In this document: positions 1 through 11,358 of the stretch, piece after piece
Layout: every line of letters starts with the position of its first letter
How positions within the stretch are numbered: position 1 is the stretch's first letter
DNA from: Malaya genurostris
Lineage: Eukaryota; Arthropoda; Insecta; Diptera; Culicidae
Assembly: GCF_030247185.1 (NCBI RefSeq)
Contig: NC_080571.1
Location: 146,181,964-146,245,963, forward strand
Length of the DNA stretch: 64,000 nt
Direction: 5' to 3'
Program-made: the position numbers and the translations under genes
Notes under the pieces: model-generated
What the model was told of the DNA's origin: nothing
Databases searched by the model: none
Seen by the model: the letters and a program-made list of their open reading frames with translations, nothing else

Positions 1-395
1 ATTTTTACCGAGTGTTATCTGCCCGGGGAGCAATAAATGGAAAAATAACTTAATTCCAATTAACAGGCTAACTTCTCCTGGAGAATGGAAAGCAGGGTCG
101 GCAAGTGATAAATCGGAAGGACTATTGCAAGACCAATAATCTAATTTTTGACCTGGAAGGGGACCAGTCACCACATCGGTGACCAAACATTCTATTTGAG
201 CATGGTAATCAGTACAGCGGGAATAGAACGTAAGTGTTGCCTTTTTATCGAACACCGATCTTTTACCGGTGGCACCAAATACTTCTACATGAGTTAGTAC
301 CTGTTCTATTTCCAAGTACTCAACAAGGGAACGGGAAACCAAATTTGGTTAGGAACCACAATCGCGGAAAGCATGACAGGGATGCCCGAGTAAAG
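1..395 (-). pseudogene. BEL/Pao retrotransposon aspartic protease fragment
   Basis: Translating the minus strand from about 395 towards 1 gives one frame resembling the retropepsin-like (A17/DUF1758) domain of BEL/Pao polyproteins. It has a D-C-G-S catalytic-type motif, then 'LVSRSLVEYLEIEQ', 'FGATGK' and, near the window edge, 'IECLVTDVVTGPLPG', 'DYWSC' and 'LADPAF'. An in-frame stop follows D-C-G-S, so it cannot make an intact protease. It runs off the window at base 1 and its N-terminal side stops just short of the foldback element at 402. It could be the continuation of the broken BEL gag at 4.4-5.8 kb, which has the same orientation, with later insertions between them. The family call is from motif recognition only. 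Confidence 0.7.
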
Positions 396-401
396 TCTAA
401 C

Positions 402-2405
402 GAGTAAAAATTTCTGAAGTGGCCCCCCCATTTTTCACGAGGTAACCGATTTTACAATAAGTTTTATTGTTTTGTAGTATTAGTATCTACGAACATGTTC
501 GTGAAATATTTCGTCGATATTCGAATTTTTTATACTATTTTTAGTTACATTAACATTTATATACCTTTTCATTGTAATGCTTCCTGAAACTCAAGTTCTC
601 TTTCGAATTATACGAAACTTTGCAACTGGATAAACAACTATTTTTGGCATAGAATGAAGAAAAAATTGTTTAAAAATGTTCAATTTTACTAAACTTTCTA
701 CTTAAATTTTCCAAAGAAATCGATATTAAAGTACCTTCTTCACGCGATTTTTGTCTCTGTTAAATGCTAAATGTTGCATATGTTATTGGTTTTCATAATC
801 AACAAAAAAAATTTTGTGCTCAAATAGGGTTTTTGAAATATTTGATTTTTTGTATACGCGGGCTGTGTGCAAAGTGCACCGCGCGAGCGAATCGGTATGG
901 TGCGGTAGGGTTCGGTAGGGTGCGATGTCGTCGGTGTGATTAAAGCGAGTTGCGACAGGTTTGGACAAGTAAGCATAGAAAATGATTTTTTGCCTTTCAC
1001 ATCTCAACTTTTTTAAATTGTAGTATTTCGATGAATTTTTGCTATAATATATAAGAGGAAATGAATAATATGAGAAGGGCATCATTACAGTACTAGGTAC
1101 ATTTAAACAGGTTTCTCCATTAACTGTACGTCAGGTAATTTATTAATTATATCTTATTTCACAAGTTCGACTCTAGATTATTCTATATTTTCTGGTGGTT
1201 TGAACAGAACATTTACTACAAATTGTCGGAAAAAATCTTACATTCGCGTGTAGTTTTAATCGTCATTACGTTTTTAAATCGGTGTTGCTGTTGCCTATCC
1301 TGAATGTCTGGTTTATTTTATCATGTAAAAATCAAAGTTTATATTTTTGAATGAATCCTTTACTCAATTGAATAAATTATGCGCAGTTGGAATTCGATTG
1401 GTTTTGATTTGATGCAAATTAACTTTATACGCGTGTCTTTTCACGGTTCCTTCAAAGATAACTTTTTTCCCATGTGAGGCTGCGAAAGAATTTCACTCGG
1501 TCCTAATTTTATAATCTTTCTCGTGAAGTGCAGTAAATGTACTGAACTTGTACCGTTAATCTTTTTTCCGGAATGATCACAAACTTTTGTGTTTTCCTTG
1601 ACTATTTTCGCATCCAAACCACACGAAAAAATGAAAAAAAATTGTAAAATAATATGTGATCAATAAATTACCTGACGTACAGTTAATGGAGAAACCTGTT
1701 TAAATGTACCTAGTACTGTAATGATGCCCTTTTCATATTATTCATTTCCTCTTATATATTATAGCAAAAATTCATCGAAATACTACAATTTAAAAAAGTT
1801 GAGATGTGAAAGGCAAAAAATCATTTTCTATGCTTACTTGTCCAAACCTGTCGCAACTCGCTTTAATCACACCGACGACATCGCACCCTACCGAACCCTA
1901 CCGCACCATACCGATTCGCTCGCGCGGTGCACTTTGCACACAGCGCGCGTATACAAAAAATCAAATATTTCAAAAACCCTATTTGAGCACAAAATTTTTT
2001 TTGTTGATTATGAAAACCAATAACATATGCAACATTTTAGCATTTAACAGAGACAAAAATCGCGTGAAGAAGGTACTTTAATATCGATTTCTTTGGAAAA
2101 TTTAAGTAGAAAGTTTAGTAAAATTGAACATTTTTAAACAATTTTTTCTTCATTCTATGCCAAAAATAGTTGTTTATCCAGTTGCAAAGTTTCGTATAAT
2201 TCGAAAGAGAACTTGAGTTTCAGGAAGCATTACAATGAAAAGGTATATAAATGTTAATGTAACTAAAAATAGTATAAAAAATTCGAATATCGACGAAATA
2301 TTTCACGAACATGTTCGTAGATACTAATACTACAAAACAATAAAACTTATTGTAAAATCGGTTACCTCGTGAAAAATGGGGGGGCCACTTCAGAAATTTT
2401 TACTC
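402..2405. mobile_element. 2.0-kb foldback element with ~744-bp near-perfect inverted arms
   Basis: Bases 402-1145 and 1662-2405 are reverse complements; only three differences were noticed (a base change near 867/1942, one near 1070/1736, and a T-run length difference near 770/2035). The outer ends read 'gagtaaaaatttctgaagtg' and its complement. Both sides are followed by 'taac' (398-401 and 2406-2409), a possible short target duplication, although the exact end is ambiguous by a few bases. The 516-bp loop (1146-1661) shows no coding potential. The open frames in the arms are mirror images of each other and are not considered genes. The near identity of the arms implies a recent insertion or arm-to-arm correction. 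Confidence 0.8.
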
Positions 2406-2759
2406 TAACATCAAAATTAGAACAAATTGATATTTGATTATGATAGCAACATCAGATTGAAATCCTAATATGATATCGATTCATCAAATTTTTAAATAAT
2501 ATCACATTGTGTTATCATTTTGCTGTTTAAAGGCAAAAGTTTTGTGAAACTTAAAAAATGAAAATAATAATATCAACAACTTAGTGAATCCATTGAAATG
2601 GAGCAAATTCTAAGTGGCAACACAAAAATACAAAGTTAAGTTTCAATGGAATAATTATTCCTTCAATCCTATGTTGCCTTTTACAAAAATGCTTTGACAT
2701 CCTGCCGAGATCCTGCAGTTGACCGCAACCAACTTTTTCAACTTTTACGCAAATAATGC
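2406..2759. other. No recognisable feature
   Basis: AT-rich sequence to the right of the foldback element. No continuation of the protease fragment at 1-395, no repeat and no coding stretch was recognised. Confidence 0.5.
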
Positions 2760-3425
2760 TCCTTCTTTTTAACCACGAGAATATTGATGTCAAATCACAC
2801 GTCTGGGAGGCATTAGATAAATTGGCGATCATCGGACCACGTTTGTCTGAAGCAGGTCAATCTGAATATTGGCTTTGGCATTCCAATCTCGCTGATCGTC
2901 TGCCGTAGAAGTAGCTTATTTCTGAATTTGATATGAGAAATATATTTGACGTCATCTATTTCCTTCTAGATACGTTAAGTATCCGATCCTGCAACAGTTT
3001 TTGAGTTCAGTTTTAAAAAAATGTTTCGATATTTGTAATCATACGACGTCGCGAAGTTCATTCCAAAGTTTTTAGACTATTATTCTCAGTGCTTCAAGAA
3101 ATCGGGGACCTGGATGGCGAAAATAATCTACTCGCCAAATCCGTTCTGAAAATGTCCATAACTTTATATCCAACAGTACGGAAAATTCATTGTTTACGAA
3201 GTTCTAACATCGAATATTGAATGTCTCAGATTTCTGAACCTAGAGCTAATTCTTAATAATACTTTAGTGGCTTAGATGAACCACCAAGAAAATATATGTT
3301 TAATTTGTATATTCCTAAGTAGTCCACAAACTGTGACGAAGAACCTCTTCAGAACAATTCTTATTCCTAGTTATAAATGTTTAGAACTTCATATTCTCAC
3401 TAACGCTAGATGCTAGGAGAAGTAT
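2760..3425 (+). pseudogene. Unrecognised degenerate coding-like region
   Basis: Several consecutive plus-strand stretches look protein-like but contain stops and frame changes. The first (about 2768-2908) reads 'SHVWEALDKLAIIGPRLSEA' and then 'EYWLWHSNLADRLP'. The next (about 2913-2975) includes 'FDMRNIFDVIYF'. The longest frame, about 3042-3412, holds only three stops, in pieces such as 'YDVAKFIPKFLDYYSQCF', 'YGKFIVYEVLTSNIECL' and 'LFRTILIPSYKCLELHIL'. No family was recognised. It could be a decayed host gene, an old viral insertion or an unfamiliar transposon. No splice sites explain the breaks. The evidence is only the low stop density in serial frames and the residue composition. Confidence 0.3.
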
Positions 3426-4400
3426 TTTATCAATCATCTAATAGATCTTGAAATTTCAATACACTTTTCAAAAGAACCCGACTAACTAAATCTTTATAAT
3501 TTTGAGTCACAGGACTAATTCTGCATCAAATGATAGTAAATTATAAGTCTACACAAGAACTGAAGAGATTCTGGTTCTATCTGTGGTCTGAAGCGAGATA
3601 ATCGTTCATTGTCCCAATTAGTCGAAAAAACAAATGATCTGGGATACCTTGTTGCCGGATTGCTAATTCACGTTCCCTGTGTTGTGAAAGACTTCACTGT
3701 AAAAGGTTCGTATTTCAAAGTGATTACATGTGCGAGTTACATGCGATCAAGTAGATAACTCAATTTGATGTTATAATGTTTGAATGCTACATCTTTGAAT
3801 ATGAGAAGGACAAAGAGAACATTTTTATACTGTACTCAAATAGCCACACTGCTATTCACGGTGGATGCGGGATGGAAGCGACGCAACGAGTGTGCATTGA
3901 CAGAAACTACCTGCATACAACTTTGTGAAACAACACTGCTTGTCATATAACCGAACATTTTCCATCTCCTGATAGCTAGCGCTTACAGTCCATAGCAATC
4001 GCCAAAAGTTCACATTCCAAAACACCTAAGTTCGAAACCGGATTCTCTCCGCGGTAGTCTGTAGATTGCATGAAATCTTTTTTCTTGCTTGCGACTAATA
4101 TGGAGATTGCATACAATCTTTTTTCTTGTTTGCGAGTAATATCGCCTAAATGTATACTATCCCGGACCTTTTTTGGCTGTTCTATTTTTAGATTATGCTC
4201 GTGACGTGTCATTTCGAGAAAGTCTACATCATATTAAGTTTTCAATGTGCTTTCACTGAGAGCAAAACTAGTTTCCAGTTTGATGTCACACAGCATTTTT
4301 TTTGCTTTCAATTTTGATTTTTTAACCGTTAAAACGACCAAAACGATAGCAAATTAAGTAATCGATATATACGAACAGCACAACATCAAATTGAGTTTTC
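3426..4400. other. Unassigned AT-rich DNA with one 41-bp tandem duplication
   Basis: No coding region, terminal repeat or known element was recognised. The only structure seen is the 41-bp duplication at 4064-4145. A 78-codon open frame on the minus strand (3976-4212) resembles nothing known and overlaps this duplication. Confidence 0.4.
4064..4145. repeat. Two tandem 41-bp units
   Basis: The unit starting 'gattgcat', containing 'aatcttttttcttg' and ending in 'taatat' occurs at 4064-4104 and again at 4105-4145 with a few substitutions. Confidence 0.75.
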
Positions 4401-4409
4401 TTTTTAATC

Positions 4410-5838
4410 TCACACTCTACTCGGGTGGGGATTTCCATTAATAGTGCTATCCGATCGACGAACTTTGTGAATTGGATTGGAAAAAGACGTTACATCTACG
4501 GGTTGGGGAGATGATTGAGAACTAATGAGCACTTGACAATCTCCTGAATTTGGTTTTAGATTATCAGAGTTCGAGTTATCAGTAACAGCTTTTGGATCGT
4601 TTTCGGCGGGATTTATAGTGAGCTTTGTTATCTTGGGCTCATGTAGCAATGTGTCTATTTTGACACTCCTGGCAAGTTCTGTTGGACGTACATTAAGAGG
4701 AAATATGGCCTTACTTCAAACAATTAAAACATAGATTCAGTTCTCTTACCTTAGCTCTACGTTGGGATACCGTCAAAGCAAGAGACATATCGCACTTATA
4801 ATTGGGATGGCTCGTACTATAAATCTCACAAGTAGCACTACTATTAGAGACGAATGCAATCGTAGAAAATAATTTCGCTGGGGATAGTTTTGAAGTATTT
4901 TTTTGAATAATATCCTTGGCTGATGTTGACTTAGGTTGACTGGATTTGCACCGTTCAAGCAAAGAACATCACTCCTTCAAAAATTGAACGGTTTCTTCAT
5001 ACTTGGGAATCTACTTATGAGGAATGATTGCTTCCCACTGTTTCCTTGTATCAGTGTCTTAAGCATCAGATAGAACGACGGCGACAAAACGTTCAGAAAC
5101 ACCTTGTAGATCCTGTTTCAGCCGCCTCAAACCTTCGACGTGACGAGTTGTTTCGTTTAAAAGCTCCCTCATTTGCTTGGAGCATTCTTTGTGCATGCGT
5201 TTAAGGTTCAGCAGTCCATGGATGTGAGAGTCCACTGCTTTCCTTTCATCTTCGTATACTTCCAGCAGTAGCTCCCAATCGTGGGCGAAATTTCCTTCTC
5301 TGAGCGTTTTCGGATCGATGAGTTTGACAGCGGTACCACCAGAAATTGCCCTCTTGAGGTGATGCAATTTGACGGCATCAGAGTCTCTGGATTTTGATAT
5401 GATGTCCGAAAACATCTGCTGAAATCTCGGCCAATTTTCCGGTTTCCCATCGAACGAAGAAATGGGAATCGGAAGCGGTTGCTGTTGGACTACAATCTGC
5501 GGTTGATACACACTTGAAGGAAGAACTGCTGATCCTGTTGGTAAGATGGGTTGCTTGCTCGACGATTGAATGAGTGCTTCCACCTTAGTATGCAGTGATT
5601 TAAATTGGAGATACGCGGCATCATCATCGTTTTCAGGCGGTGATAGTCCGAAAATTTGATAGTGTAAATTTAGATACTCTTGATAATGGGATTCTACATT
5701 TCTTTAATTCACTTTTAACTGAGATAGTGTAAACTGCACAGCGCCAGCACCCGACACTTCTTGGACGATTTTACGGATTCTGGTCACTTTTGCCTTGGTT
5801 TGACCACGAAGATGCACGAGTGTTTTTAAGTCGACCAT
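4410..5838 (-). pseudogene. BEL/Pao gag remnant (DUF1759 capsid-like domain and zinc knuckles)
   Basis: The frame starts with an ATG at 5838 ('MVDLKTLVHLRGQTKAK') and can be followed through at least four in-frame stops to about 4710. A DUF1759-like capsid region is seen at about 5470-5060 ('FDGKPENWPRFQQMF', then 'LHHLKRAISG'). It is followed by a region like that before the nucleocapsid in BEL Gags ('DTRKQWEAI'), then zinc-knuckle motifs C-E-I-Y, 'HPNYKCD', 'LCFNCLK' and 'H-I-S-S-x-C'. A frameshift near 4650 leads into a low-complexity tail that stops near 4410. Unlike the BEL Gag at 24-26 kb it has no PHD finger, so it belongs to a different lineage. It is certainly non-functional. Confidence 0.75.
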
Positions 5839-6839
5839 TTTATCACATTGCTTTGTGTACATTAACGACATCAGTTTAATTCAAACAATAATTTATTTAG
5901 TTCAATCAAGCACAAGCACTATTGTCTTAAATGTTCAATCTTTTGAGTGTTCACCATTAACTGTTTTGCCGAACCTTGTTCGGACGTGTTTCAACTTGTT
6001 CACTAGTTTCTCGGACTATACTTTTCAATGCGAACGACTCAAATCTAGCTAAAATATATACGGATTTCACTTCTCCACCAGAGCAGGATAAAATTACTCA
6101 GGTTGCGTACGGCTTACAATGTAGAGATAATGGCACAAGAACAAATCTCTTCAGTAAGCAATCGAATTCCGTCACGGCTAACACTAACACACCAGAGAAT
6201 TAAAATTGTCCGTACAGTTCAAACCGGTATCCACATCAACCTTGGGTAGGGTCTAATTGAGGTTCGGATCGATAGACAAATTTTTGTGGTTCTCTCGGCG
6301 GTGCACCAGAACGGATGGACGAAGTTCGATAGCGACTTGGAACGCTTTAAACGAACTATACTCGATGGCTCACTCAAGCAGCGGATACCAAACCTCAAGT
6401 GGTGTTCTTTCGGTGGCAGAAAGAAATTCCAGATTTAACTCTTTAATTTATTTCGCGATGTTTACTGTACAATGGTTACAACAATAATGATTTTTAATGC
6501 GTGAAACGATTTCTTCTATACTATTTTTCAGTTCGACGTGTGCGACGTCAGCAAGGATTAAGCCCCACCCCTTTTCAATACAACAACACGAATTGTGTGT
6601 TAGAATAGAATGCTTGCATGGGGAGACTTTCATGTGCGGACATGAATGGACATGATCAATGCGTGTGAATTATAGGGAACAGATATAAGCAATTGGATTG
6701 AGGATTTGAGTTCAGTGGGGTATATGGGAACGGGAATGTATGACAAATAAATAATTTTGGGAAAAGATGAGAGATTTTTTCTCTGCATTATGCGTTTGGT
6801 ATCACATAGCATAGTAAACATAGCAATCTCCGAGAAAAC
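5839..6839. other. Probable leader and long terminal repeat (LTR) region of the BEL remnant
   Basis: This lies immediately upstream, on the minus strand, of the gag start at 5838, where a 5' leader and 5' LTR would be expected. No second LTR copy is visible in the window for comparison, so the ends cannot be set. Read on the minus strand, 6299-6314 contains 'tggtgcaccgcc', whose first seven bases match a tRNA-Gly-type primer-binding site; that is weak evidence. No other gene was seen. Confidence 0.25.
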
Positions 6840-6985
6840 ATAGTGAGATTATTTGGCACATACACACACATATACACACACAGTCATTGCTCAGCACGAT
6901 GCACTGAGTGGGATGGTATATGAAACTTTTTACTAGTCGGTTTTCAAGTGTTTGCACAACCGTTCTATACGAGAAAGGCAAAACG
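6840..6985 (+). repeat. Tail fragment of the CA-tract dispersed repeat family
   Basis: The order is a CA/TA-rich tract, 'agtcattgctcagcacgatg', 'gatggtatatgaaac', 'agtcggttttcaa', then 'ctatacgagaaaggcaaaa'. The same order occurs at 41.46-41.59 kb and in every satellite unit after 45.6 kb. It is a diverged single copy. Confidence 0.65.
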
Positions 6986-7500
6986 TAAAAAATTTTCTAC
7001 ACTGGTCTCAAACTACACAATTCGAACCCCATATCAGTTAGCAACTGAGCAAACCGATTCCGGATATCCTGGTTCCCGATCTCCGGTTCCGGATGCACCA
7101 GAATTAGTGGTCATATATTACAAAATGGATCTCACCTACAAACTTATATTCAATTGACAGGCCTCATGAAATTCCTGATCCGACTTCCGGTTCCGGAGTT
7201 TTAGGGTAAAGTGTGTTCAATATTGTACAGGTCACTTAAACCGGCGAAACAAAATACGGAAAAAAATTTCTAAACTGGCTTCAAAGCTCCACAAATCGAT
7301 TGCCATTATCAGTAGGGAACTAATCAAGCCGATTCCGGCTATCGTGACTCCCGGTCTCCGGTTTCGGAAGCACCGGAAATAGTGGTTATATAATCCAAAA
7401 TGGATCTCACTCACTTTTTCAGCGATGGTTTGACGGATTGCCACAACTATAGATTTAAATTGAAGGCCTCATGGTCTCATACGGAATTCCGGAACTTAAT
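6975..7500 (+). repeat. Two diverged ~275-bp tandem units
   Basis: Shared landmarks recur 275 bp apart: 'gattccgg', 'gtctccggtt' or 'atctccggtt', 'gcacc', 'tagtggt', 'caaaatggatctcac', and 'ggcctcatg' near the end. Divergence is substantial, so this is an old repeat. It contains no credible coding frame. Confidence 0.7.
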
Positions 7501-7605
7501 CCGGATCCTACTGTACTTTTACTATTTAATACAAAAACGAACATTTTGAATAGAATATCACAGTATTATATATGAGAAAGGAGTCATTATACCACTAGGT
7601 GGATT

Positions 7606-7990
7606 TAAGCCGGTTTTTGTGCTAGGGAACATAAGTTTCATTAACTGTACGATTCGTCTTAGACTCGTCAGTGCATAACAGTTTATTTTGAATTGTTGTG
7701 CCACCGCAGTTATAAACCGCTATGCAGACATGGAGTTATTGCTATTTACAATAAATTCATAATTTTCACCGAAGTGCAATGTACTGACGTGCCGAACGAG
7801 AACAAGTTTCGGCTAATACTGGCCGATTCTGATGGTCACTTAGGGATTAATGAAACTAGTTCAAAAAATGTTAACTCTAAAATGACCATCTGAATCGGCT
7901 AGTATGAATTGAAACTTGTTTTCGTTTGGCACGTTAAGAAGGACTTCGTTTCCACTTCGGCGCAAATTATAAGCGTCATGAAAAAAGTAC
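7606..7990 (+). mobile_element. MITE-like element, family also at 10.26, 33.25 and 42.4 kb
   Basis: The order 'gtgctaggg', 'cgtc...actcgtcagtgca', 'accgct..gcagac', 'gaagtgcaatgt', 'gacgtgccgaacga' and 'ggccgat' matches the copies at 33,253-33,541 (reverse) and 42,416-42,732 (forward). In this copy the segment 7786-7850 is repeated in inverted form at about 7880-7935, making a hairpin. It is non-coding. This is the most diverged of the three long copies. Confidence 0.65.
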
Positions 7991-8382
7991 ATGTGTGTAA
8001 TGTCAGAGACATAACTGGATGTCGTGAATACGAATAAAACTGAAACTCTTGCTTTATACTTTAGAATATAAATTAGTTGAGCGATAGCGTGAATTGTGCA
8101 AGTTTTGCCATTTTATGCTACAAGAATTGGAAACGATACACCTAAACCACAGACTAACAGACATGACAGTATGAGTAAATTCTTATAAAAATATTTTTTC
8201 GTGATGCACTAGTTCCACCTATATTGTACTGCGCGAACTGTTTACTATCTGTACACCCCTTGTGTTATGTAAAAGTTTTTTTACTAGTTGGTTTCCCCTC
8301 GTTTGTCAACATCGATCATCTGCTTGCAGGGATGCCTGATTTCATCAAAATATTTGAAAATGAATCGTCACAATAAATTATT

Positions 8383-8546
8383 AGCGGCCCTTACACGAGT
8401 CATTAAAAATGTCATTACTAAAAAATAATATCATTTTAGTGAACGTGTAATGGTGCACTAATGACGAAATTTCTAACAAATTTGAAATACATCATTACTT
8501 AGTCATCATTTAAAATGACATTTTTATTGCTCGTGTAAGGGCCGCT
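8383..8546. mobile_element. 164-bp MITE nested in transposon copy 1
   Basis: Inverted ends 'agcggcccttacacgag' are followed on both sides by AT-rich 'aaaaatgtcatt'. The empty site in copy 2 ('aataaatcattggatt') shows that this block was inserted with a 3-bp 'att' duplication (8380-8382 and 8547-8549). There is no coding capacity. Confidence 0.85.
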
Positions 8547-8886
8547 ATTGGATTACGTTGATAATATATTTAACTATTTCGCGATGTTGGAAGGTAACCA
8601 TTAATTTGACTCAACGTTGTTCATCTAGACTTTTTTTATTGTGTTGGTAGTTTTCACCTGAAATTAAGTGGCGGCAGACCAGAAGCAAGTAAATATTGAA
8701 TCAAAACGGGTTCGATTCTGTATTGCGTTGGAGGATGAGAAGTAGGCACAATTATGTATATAGTTTTGGCAATATGTATTAAATCTGTATCCTACATGAA
8801 ATTCGCATGGACGTATACAAATCAATACATTACAGGTAATTCTGTATGAACTGGCAACTCTGTTGGTAAATGAAAAAATAAACACA

Positions 8887-9500
8887 CCCACATTATCGAA
8901 ATGACGGAATGCGTGTTCTTACTCGACTGCATGATTTTTCAGTGCTCGATCGGTTCAGTGCTAGAATTTTCGCCTGAGTTGGCTGCTCGATCAACCTGAT
9001 TGACAGTAACATTATAAATGTCATTGAATATTCGCTCATTTTATGAATGTGTTAGTGTAAAATTTAGGCGACTTAAGCCATTACATTACACTCCAGCTAG
9101 AGGAATGGATTTGTTAATTTCCAGCGAATTTCAACAGTTTATGTTGGAATTCTAAGAAGAACTGGTTATTTACTAGTTCTGTATATCCGAAAAACATGAA
9201 GATTTCAATGTGTATAATCAGTTATGTAATGTTTTCATTTAAAAATAAACTGAAAGTCAGCACGAAAACATGCAAAATCGGGAAAGAAGAAGACAATTGA
9301 CAATTCAGTCCGCATCTTCTCACTCAATTCCGACTGATTTCCGAATCAACCGGTTGTAGGCGAAATTCATTCGGAATCGGTTGTTGCACTGGAGTTGGAA
9401 TTGATTCGGAATTCATTATGATTTCCACATGAAATTCCGAATGAAAATTTCTCGCCGATTCGGAATTGATTCGGAATCCATTCGGATCTGATAATGTGGG
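8887..9500. mobile_element. 614-bp non-coding element nested in transposon copy 1
   Basis: Ends 'cccacattatc' at 8887 and 'gataatgtggg' at 9500 are inverted repeats. The corresponding site in copy 2 is uninterrupted ('aaacacagtatagataac'), which proves insertion. The last 140 bp contains many variants of 'attcggaat', a possible subterminal repeat. The target duplication is at most 2 bp ('ca'). Confidence 0.75.
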
Positions 9501-9660
9501 CAGTCGAGATGACAGACAGGATGTTTTTGATAGGGTAACGTGGCGCCATCATGACACATGTGAGTACTGTCCTAAATAAAGGAATATTCGGAATGACCGT
9601 TAAAATGATTGAAGAATCTAATTTGAGTGTCCTGTCTGTTAGTCTGTGCCTAAACTACAC

Positions 9661-9850
9661 TACAGTACAGTGCTCCCGACGATTGAAGTCCAAATGAATG
9701 CACGACCCAAGCGTTTGAGGATCTATACCACGCAAAAGGTCTGCTTTCATTGCCAACTGCTCCACTGGACGACTGAAGTCCAAATGAGAGTTGCGACCTA
9801 AGCGTTTTAGATTTTTAACCACGCAGAAGGTGCACTCTCTGAAGCTGCTG
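9661..9850. repeat. Two ~90-bp tandem units
   Basis: The landmarks 'gaagtccaaatga', 'cgacc(c/t)aagcgttt' and 'ccacgca(a/g)aaggt' recur 90 bp apart (gaagtc at 9685 and 9775). No gene was identified around it. Confidence 0.7.
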
Positions 9851-10641
9851 GTTGATTAAATCATTCACACGACGTCTGCTTCCATCCAACGCACAAGCAG
9901 AAATGATCGATTTTCGACCACGGTTCCCCTTTTATAAGCAGTCAGTTGAAGATATATGCCTGACTACCTCAAAATCGTCGTCCTTGCGCGAAAAACACAA
10001 GCGAAAGTAAAGAGTTTTCCGCGTTGTTTTCAAATTTTGAGAAAACCTAATTTTTGAGTTGTTTGTGGTTTTCTCACACTATTCAAAATATTATCCTAAA
10101 TTCCTGATCATATTTTTGATGAAATAGTGAAAGAATTATGTTGCTGCCGTTAAAACAAGTCGAGATATTCACGATTAAGTTCTGCCCATTCTTCCATATG
10201 GCTAATTTTGAAAAGGCACCCCATAGTAAAGTAAGTCGTATTCACGACAAAAGCAAGAACTTCACGTCTGCCTAGCGGTTTATGTTGAACTGCAGGTGGC
10301 ATAACAATTCACATAAACTGCTATGCACTGACAAGGTTAATGAGAATTTTGTGTTTATTATTACAAGTTGATCATCAGTATTTGTCTGTGCTAATCTGTG
10401 TTGGGATATGTTTCCATCGTTCTTATATTGTCGAATATATTTTCTTTCGTCATGCTGGAAGTATGCGCGGTCATATTTACGTCACTTTCTTTGAAATATT
10501 AGAATATATTTATTACTCAAGGTCATTTACCTTTCGGTTCAAAAGACCCTACGTGTGGGCTGAAATTTAAGCCCAGGTGGACTGCGTAAAAGCAACGACT
10601 TTTTCATCAAGCTCTGTCCTTTCAAAAATTTATGATTTAAT
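9851..10641. other. Intergenic or intronic sequence, no gene seen
   Basis: If the NRF-like exons at 11.4-11.9 kb are real, this stretch lies in the intron downstream of them. No further exon was recognised. It contains a fragment of the MITE family at 10262-10345. Confidence 0.4.
10262..10345 (-). mobile_element. Short fragment of the 7.6/33.3/42.4-kb MITE family
   Basis: On the minus strand it reads 'cttgtcagtgcatagcag', then 'ttgttatgccacc', then 'accgctaggcagacgtg', matching the core of the copy at 7664-7735 in the same order. Confidence 0.55.
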
Positions 10642-11358
10642 CACAGACTAACAGACATGACAGTATGAGTAAATTCTTATGAAAATAATTTTTCGAGATG
10701 CACTAGTTCCACCTATATTGTACTGCGCGAACTATTTACTATCGGTACACCCCTTGTGTTACGTAAAAGTTTTTTTACTAGTTGGTTTCCCCTCGTTTGT
10801 CAACACCGATCAGCTGCTTGCAGGGATGCCTGATTTCATCAACATTCTTGAAAATGAATCGTCACAATAAATCATTGGATTACGTTGATAATATATTTAA
10901 CTTTTTCACGATGTTGGAAGGTAACCATTTATTTGACTCAACGTTGTTCATCTATACTATTTTTTATTGTGTTGGTAGTTTTCACCCGAAATTAAGTGGC
11001 GGCAGACCAGAAGCAAGTGAATATTGTAACAAAACGGGTTCGATTTTGTATTGCGTTGGAGGATGAGAAGTAGGCATAATTCTGTATATAGTTTTGGCAA
11101 TATGTATTAAATCTGTATCCTGCATGAAATTCGCATGGACGTATACAAATCAATACATTACAGGTAATTCTGCATGAATGGCAACTGTTAGTAAATGAAA
11201 AAAATAAACACAGTATAGATAACAGACAGGATGTTTTTGATAGGGTAACGTGGCGCCATCATGACACATGTGAGTACTGTCCCAAATAAAGGAATATTCG
11301 AAATGACCGTTAAAATGATTGAAGAATCTAATTTAAGTGTCCTGTATGTTAGTCTGTG
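10642..11358. mobile_element. Non-autonomous DNA transposon, copy 2 (uninterrupted)
   Basis: It has the same inverted ends as copy 1 ('cacagactaacagacatgac' at 10642; complement ending at 11358) with its own 7-bp duplication, 'atttaat' at 10635-10641 and 11359-11365. At 717 bp it shows the empty sites for both insertions in copy 1. It lies just downstream of the NRF-like exon at 11412-11671, so it is probably an intronic insertion. No transposase is encoded. Confidence 0.85.

Larger units (their letters stand above)
8148..9648. mobile_element. Non-autonomous DNA transposon, copy 1 (with nested insertions)
   Basis: The ends are inverted repeats: 'cacagactaacagacatgac' at 8148 and the complement of 'cacagactaacagacaggac' ending at 9648. 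Flanks are identical 7-bp duplications, 'cctaaac' at 8141-8147 and 9649-9655. Interior sequence aligns with copy 2 at 10642-11358 except for two insertions, 8383-8546 and 8887-9500. No transposase was recognised. A 7-bp duplication is reported for some P/1360-like elements, but this superfamily is only a suggestion. Confidence 0.85.

Noticed and set aside
783..2081. Pairs of 77-100-codon open frames on both strands with the same peptide
   Set aside because: They are mirror copies created by the inverted arms of the foldback element, and a 1-base T-run difference changes their lengths. There is no family resemblance.
3976..4212. 78-codon minus-strand frame
   Set aside because: It partly translates the 41-bp tandem duplication and has no recognised similarity.
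5839..6840. Precise LTR ends and primer-binding site for the 4.4-5.8-kb BEL remnant
   Set aside because: There is no second LTR for comparison and the primer-site match is only seven bases, so no LTR feature with set ends is claimed.
9930..9960. TATA-like 'ttttataagcagtcagttg' as a possible promoter
   Set aside because: The initiator-like 'tcagt' is only a few bases from the TATA, too close for a core promoter, and no gene follows.
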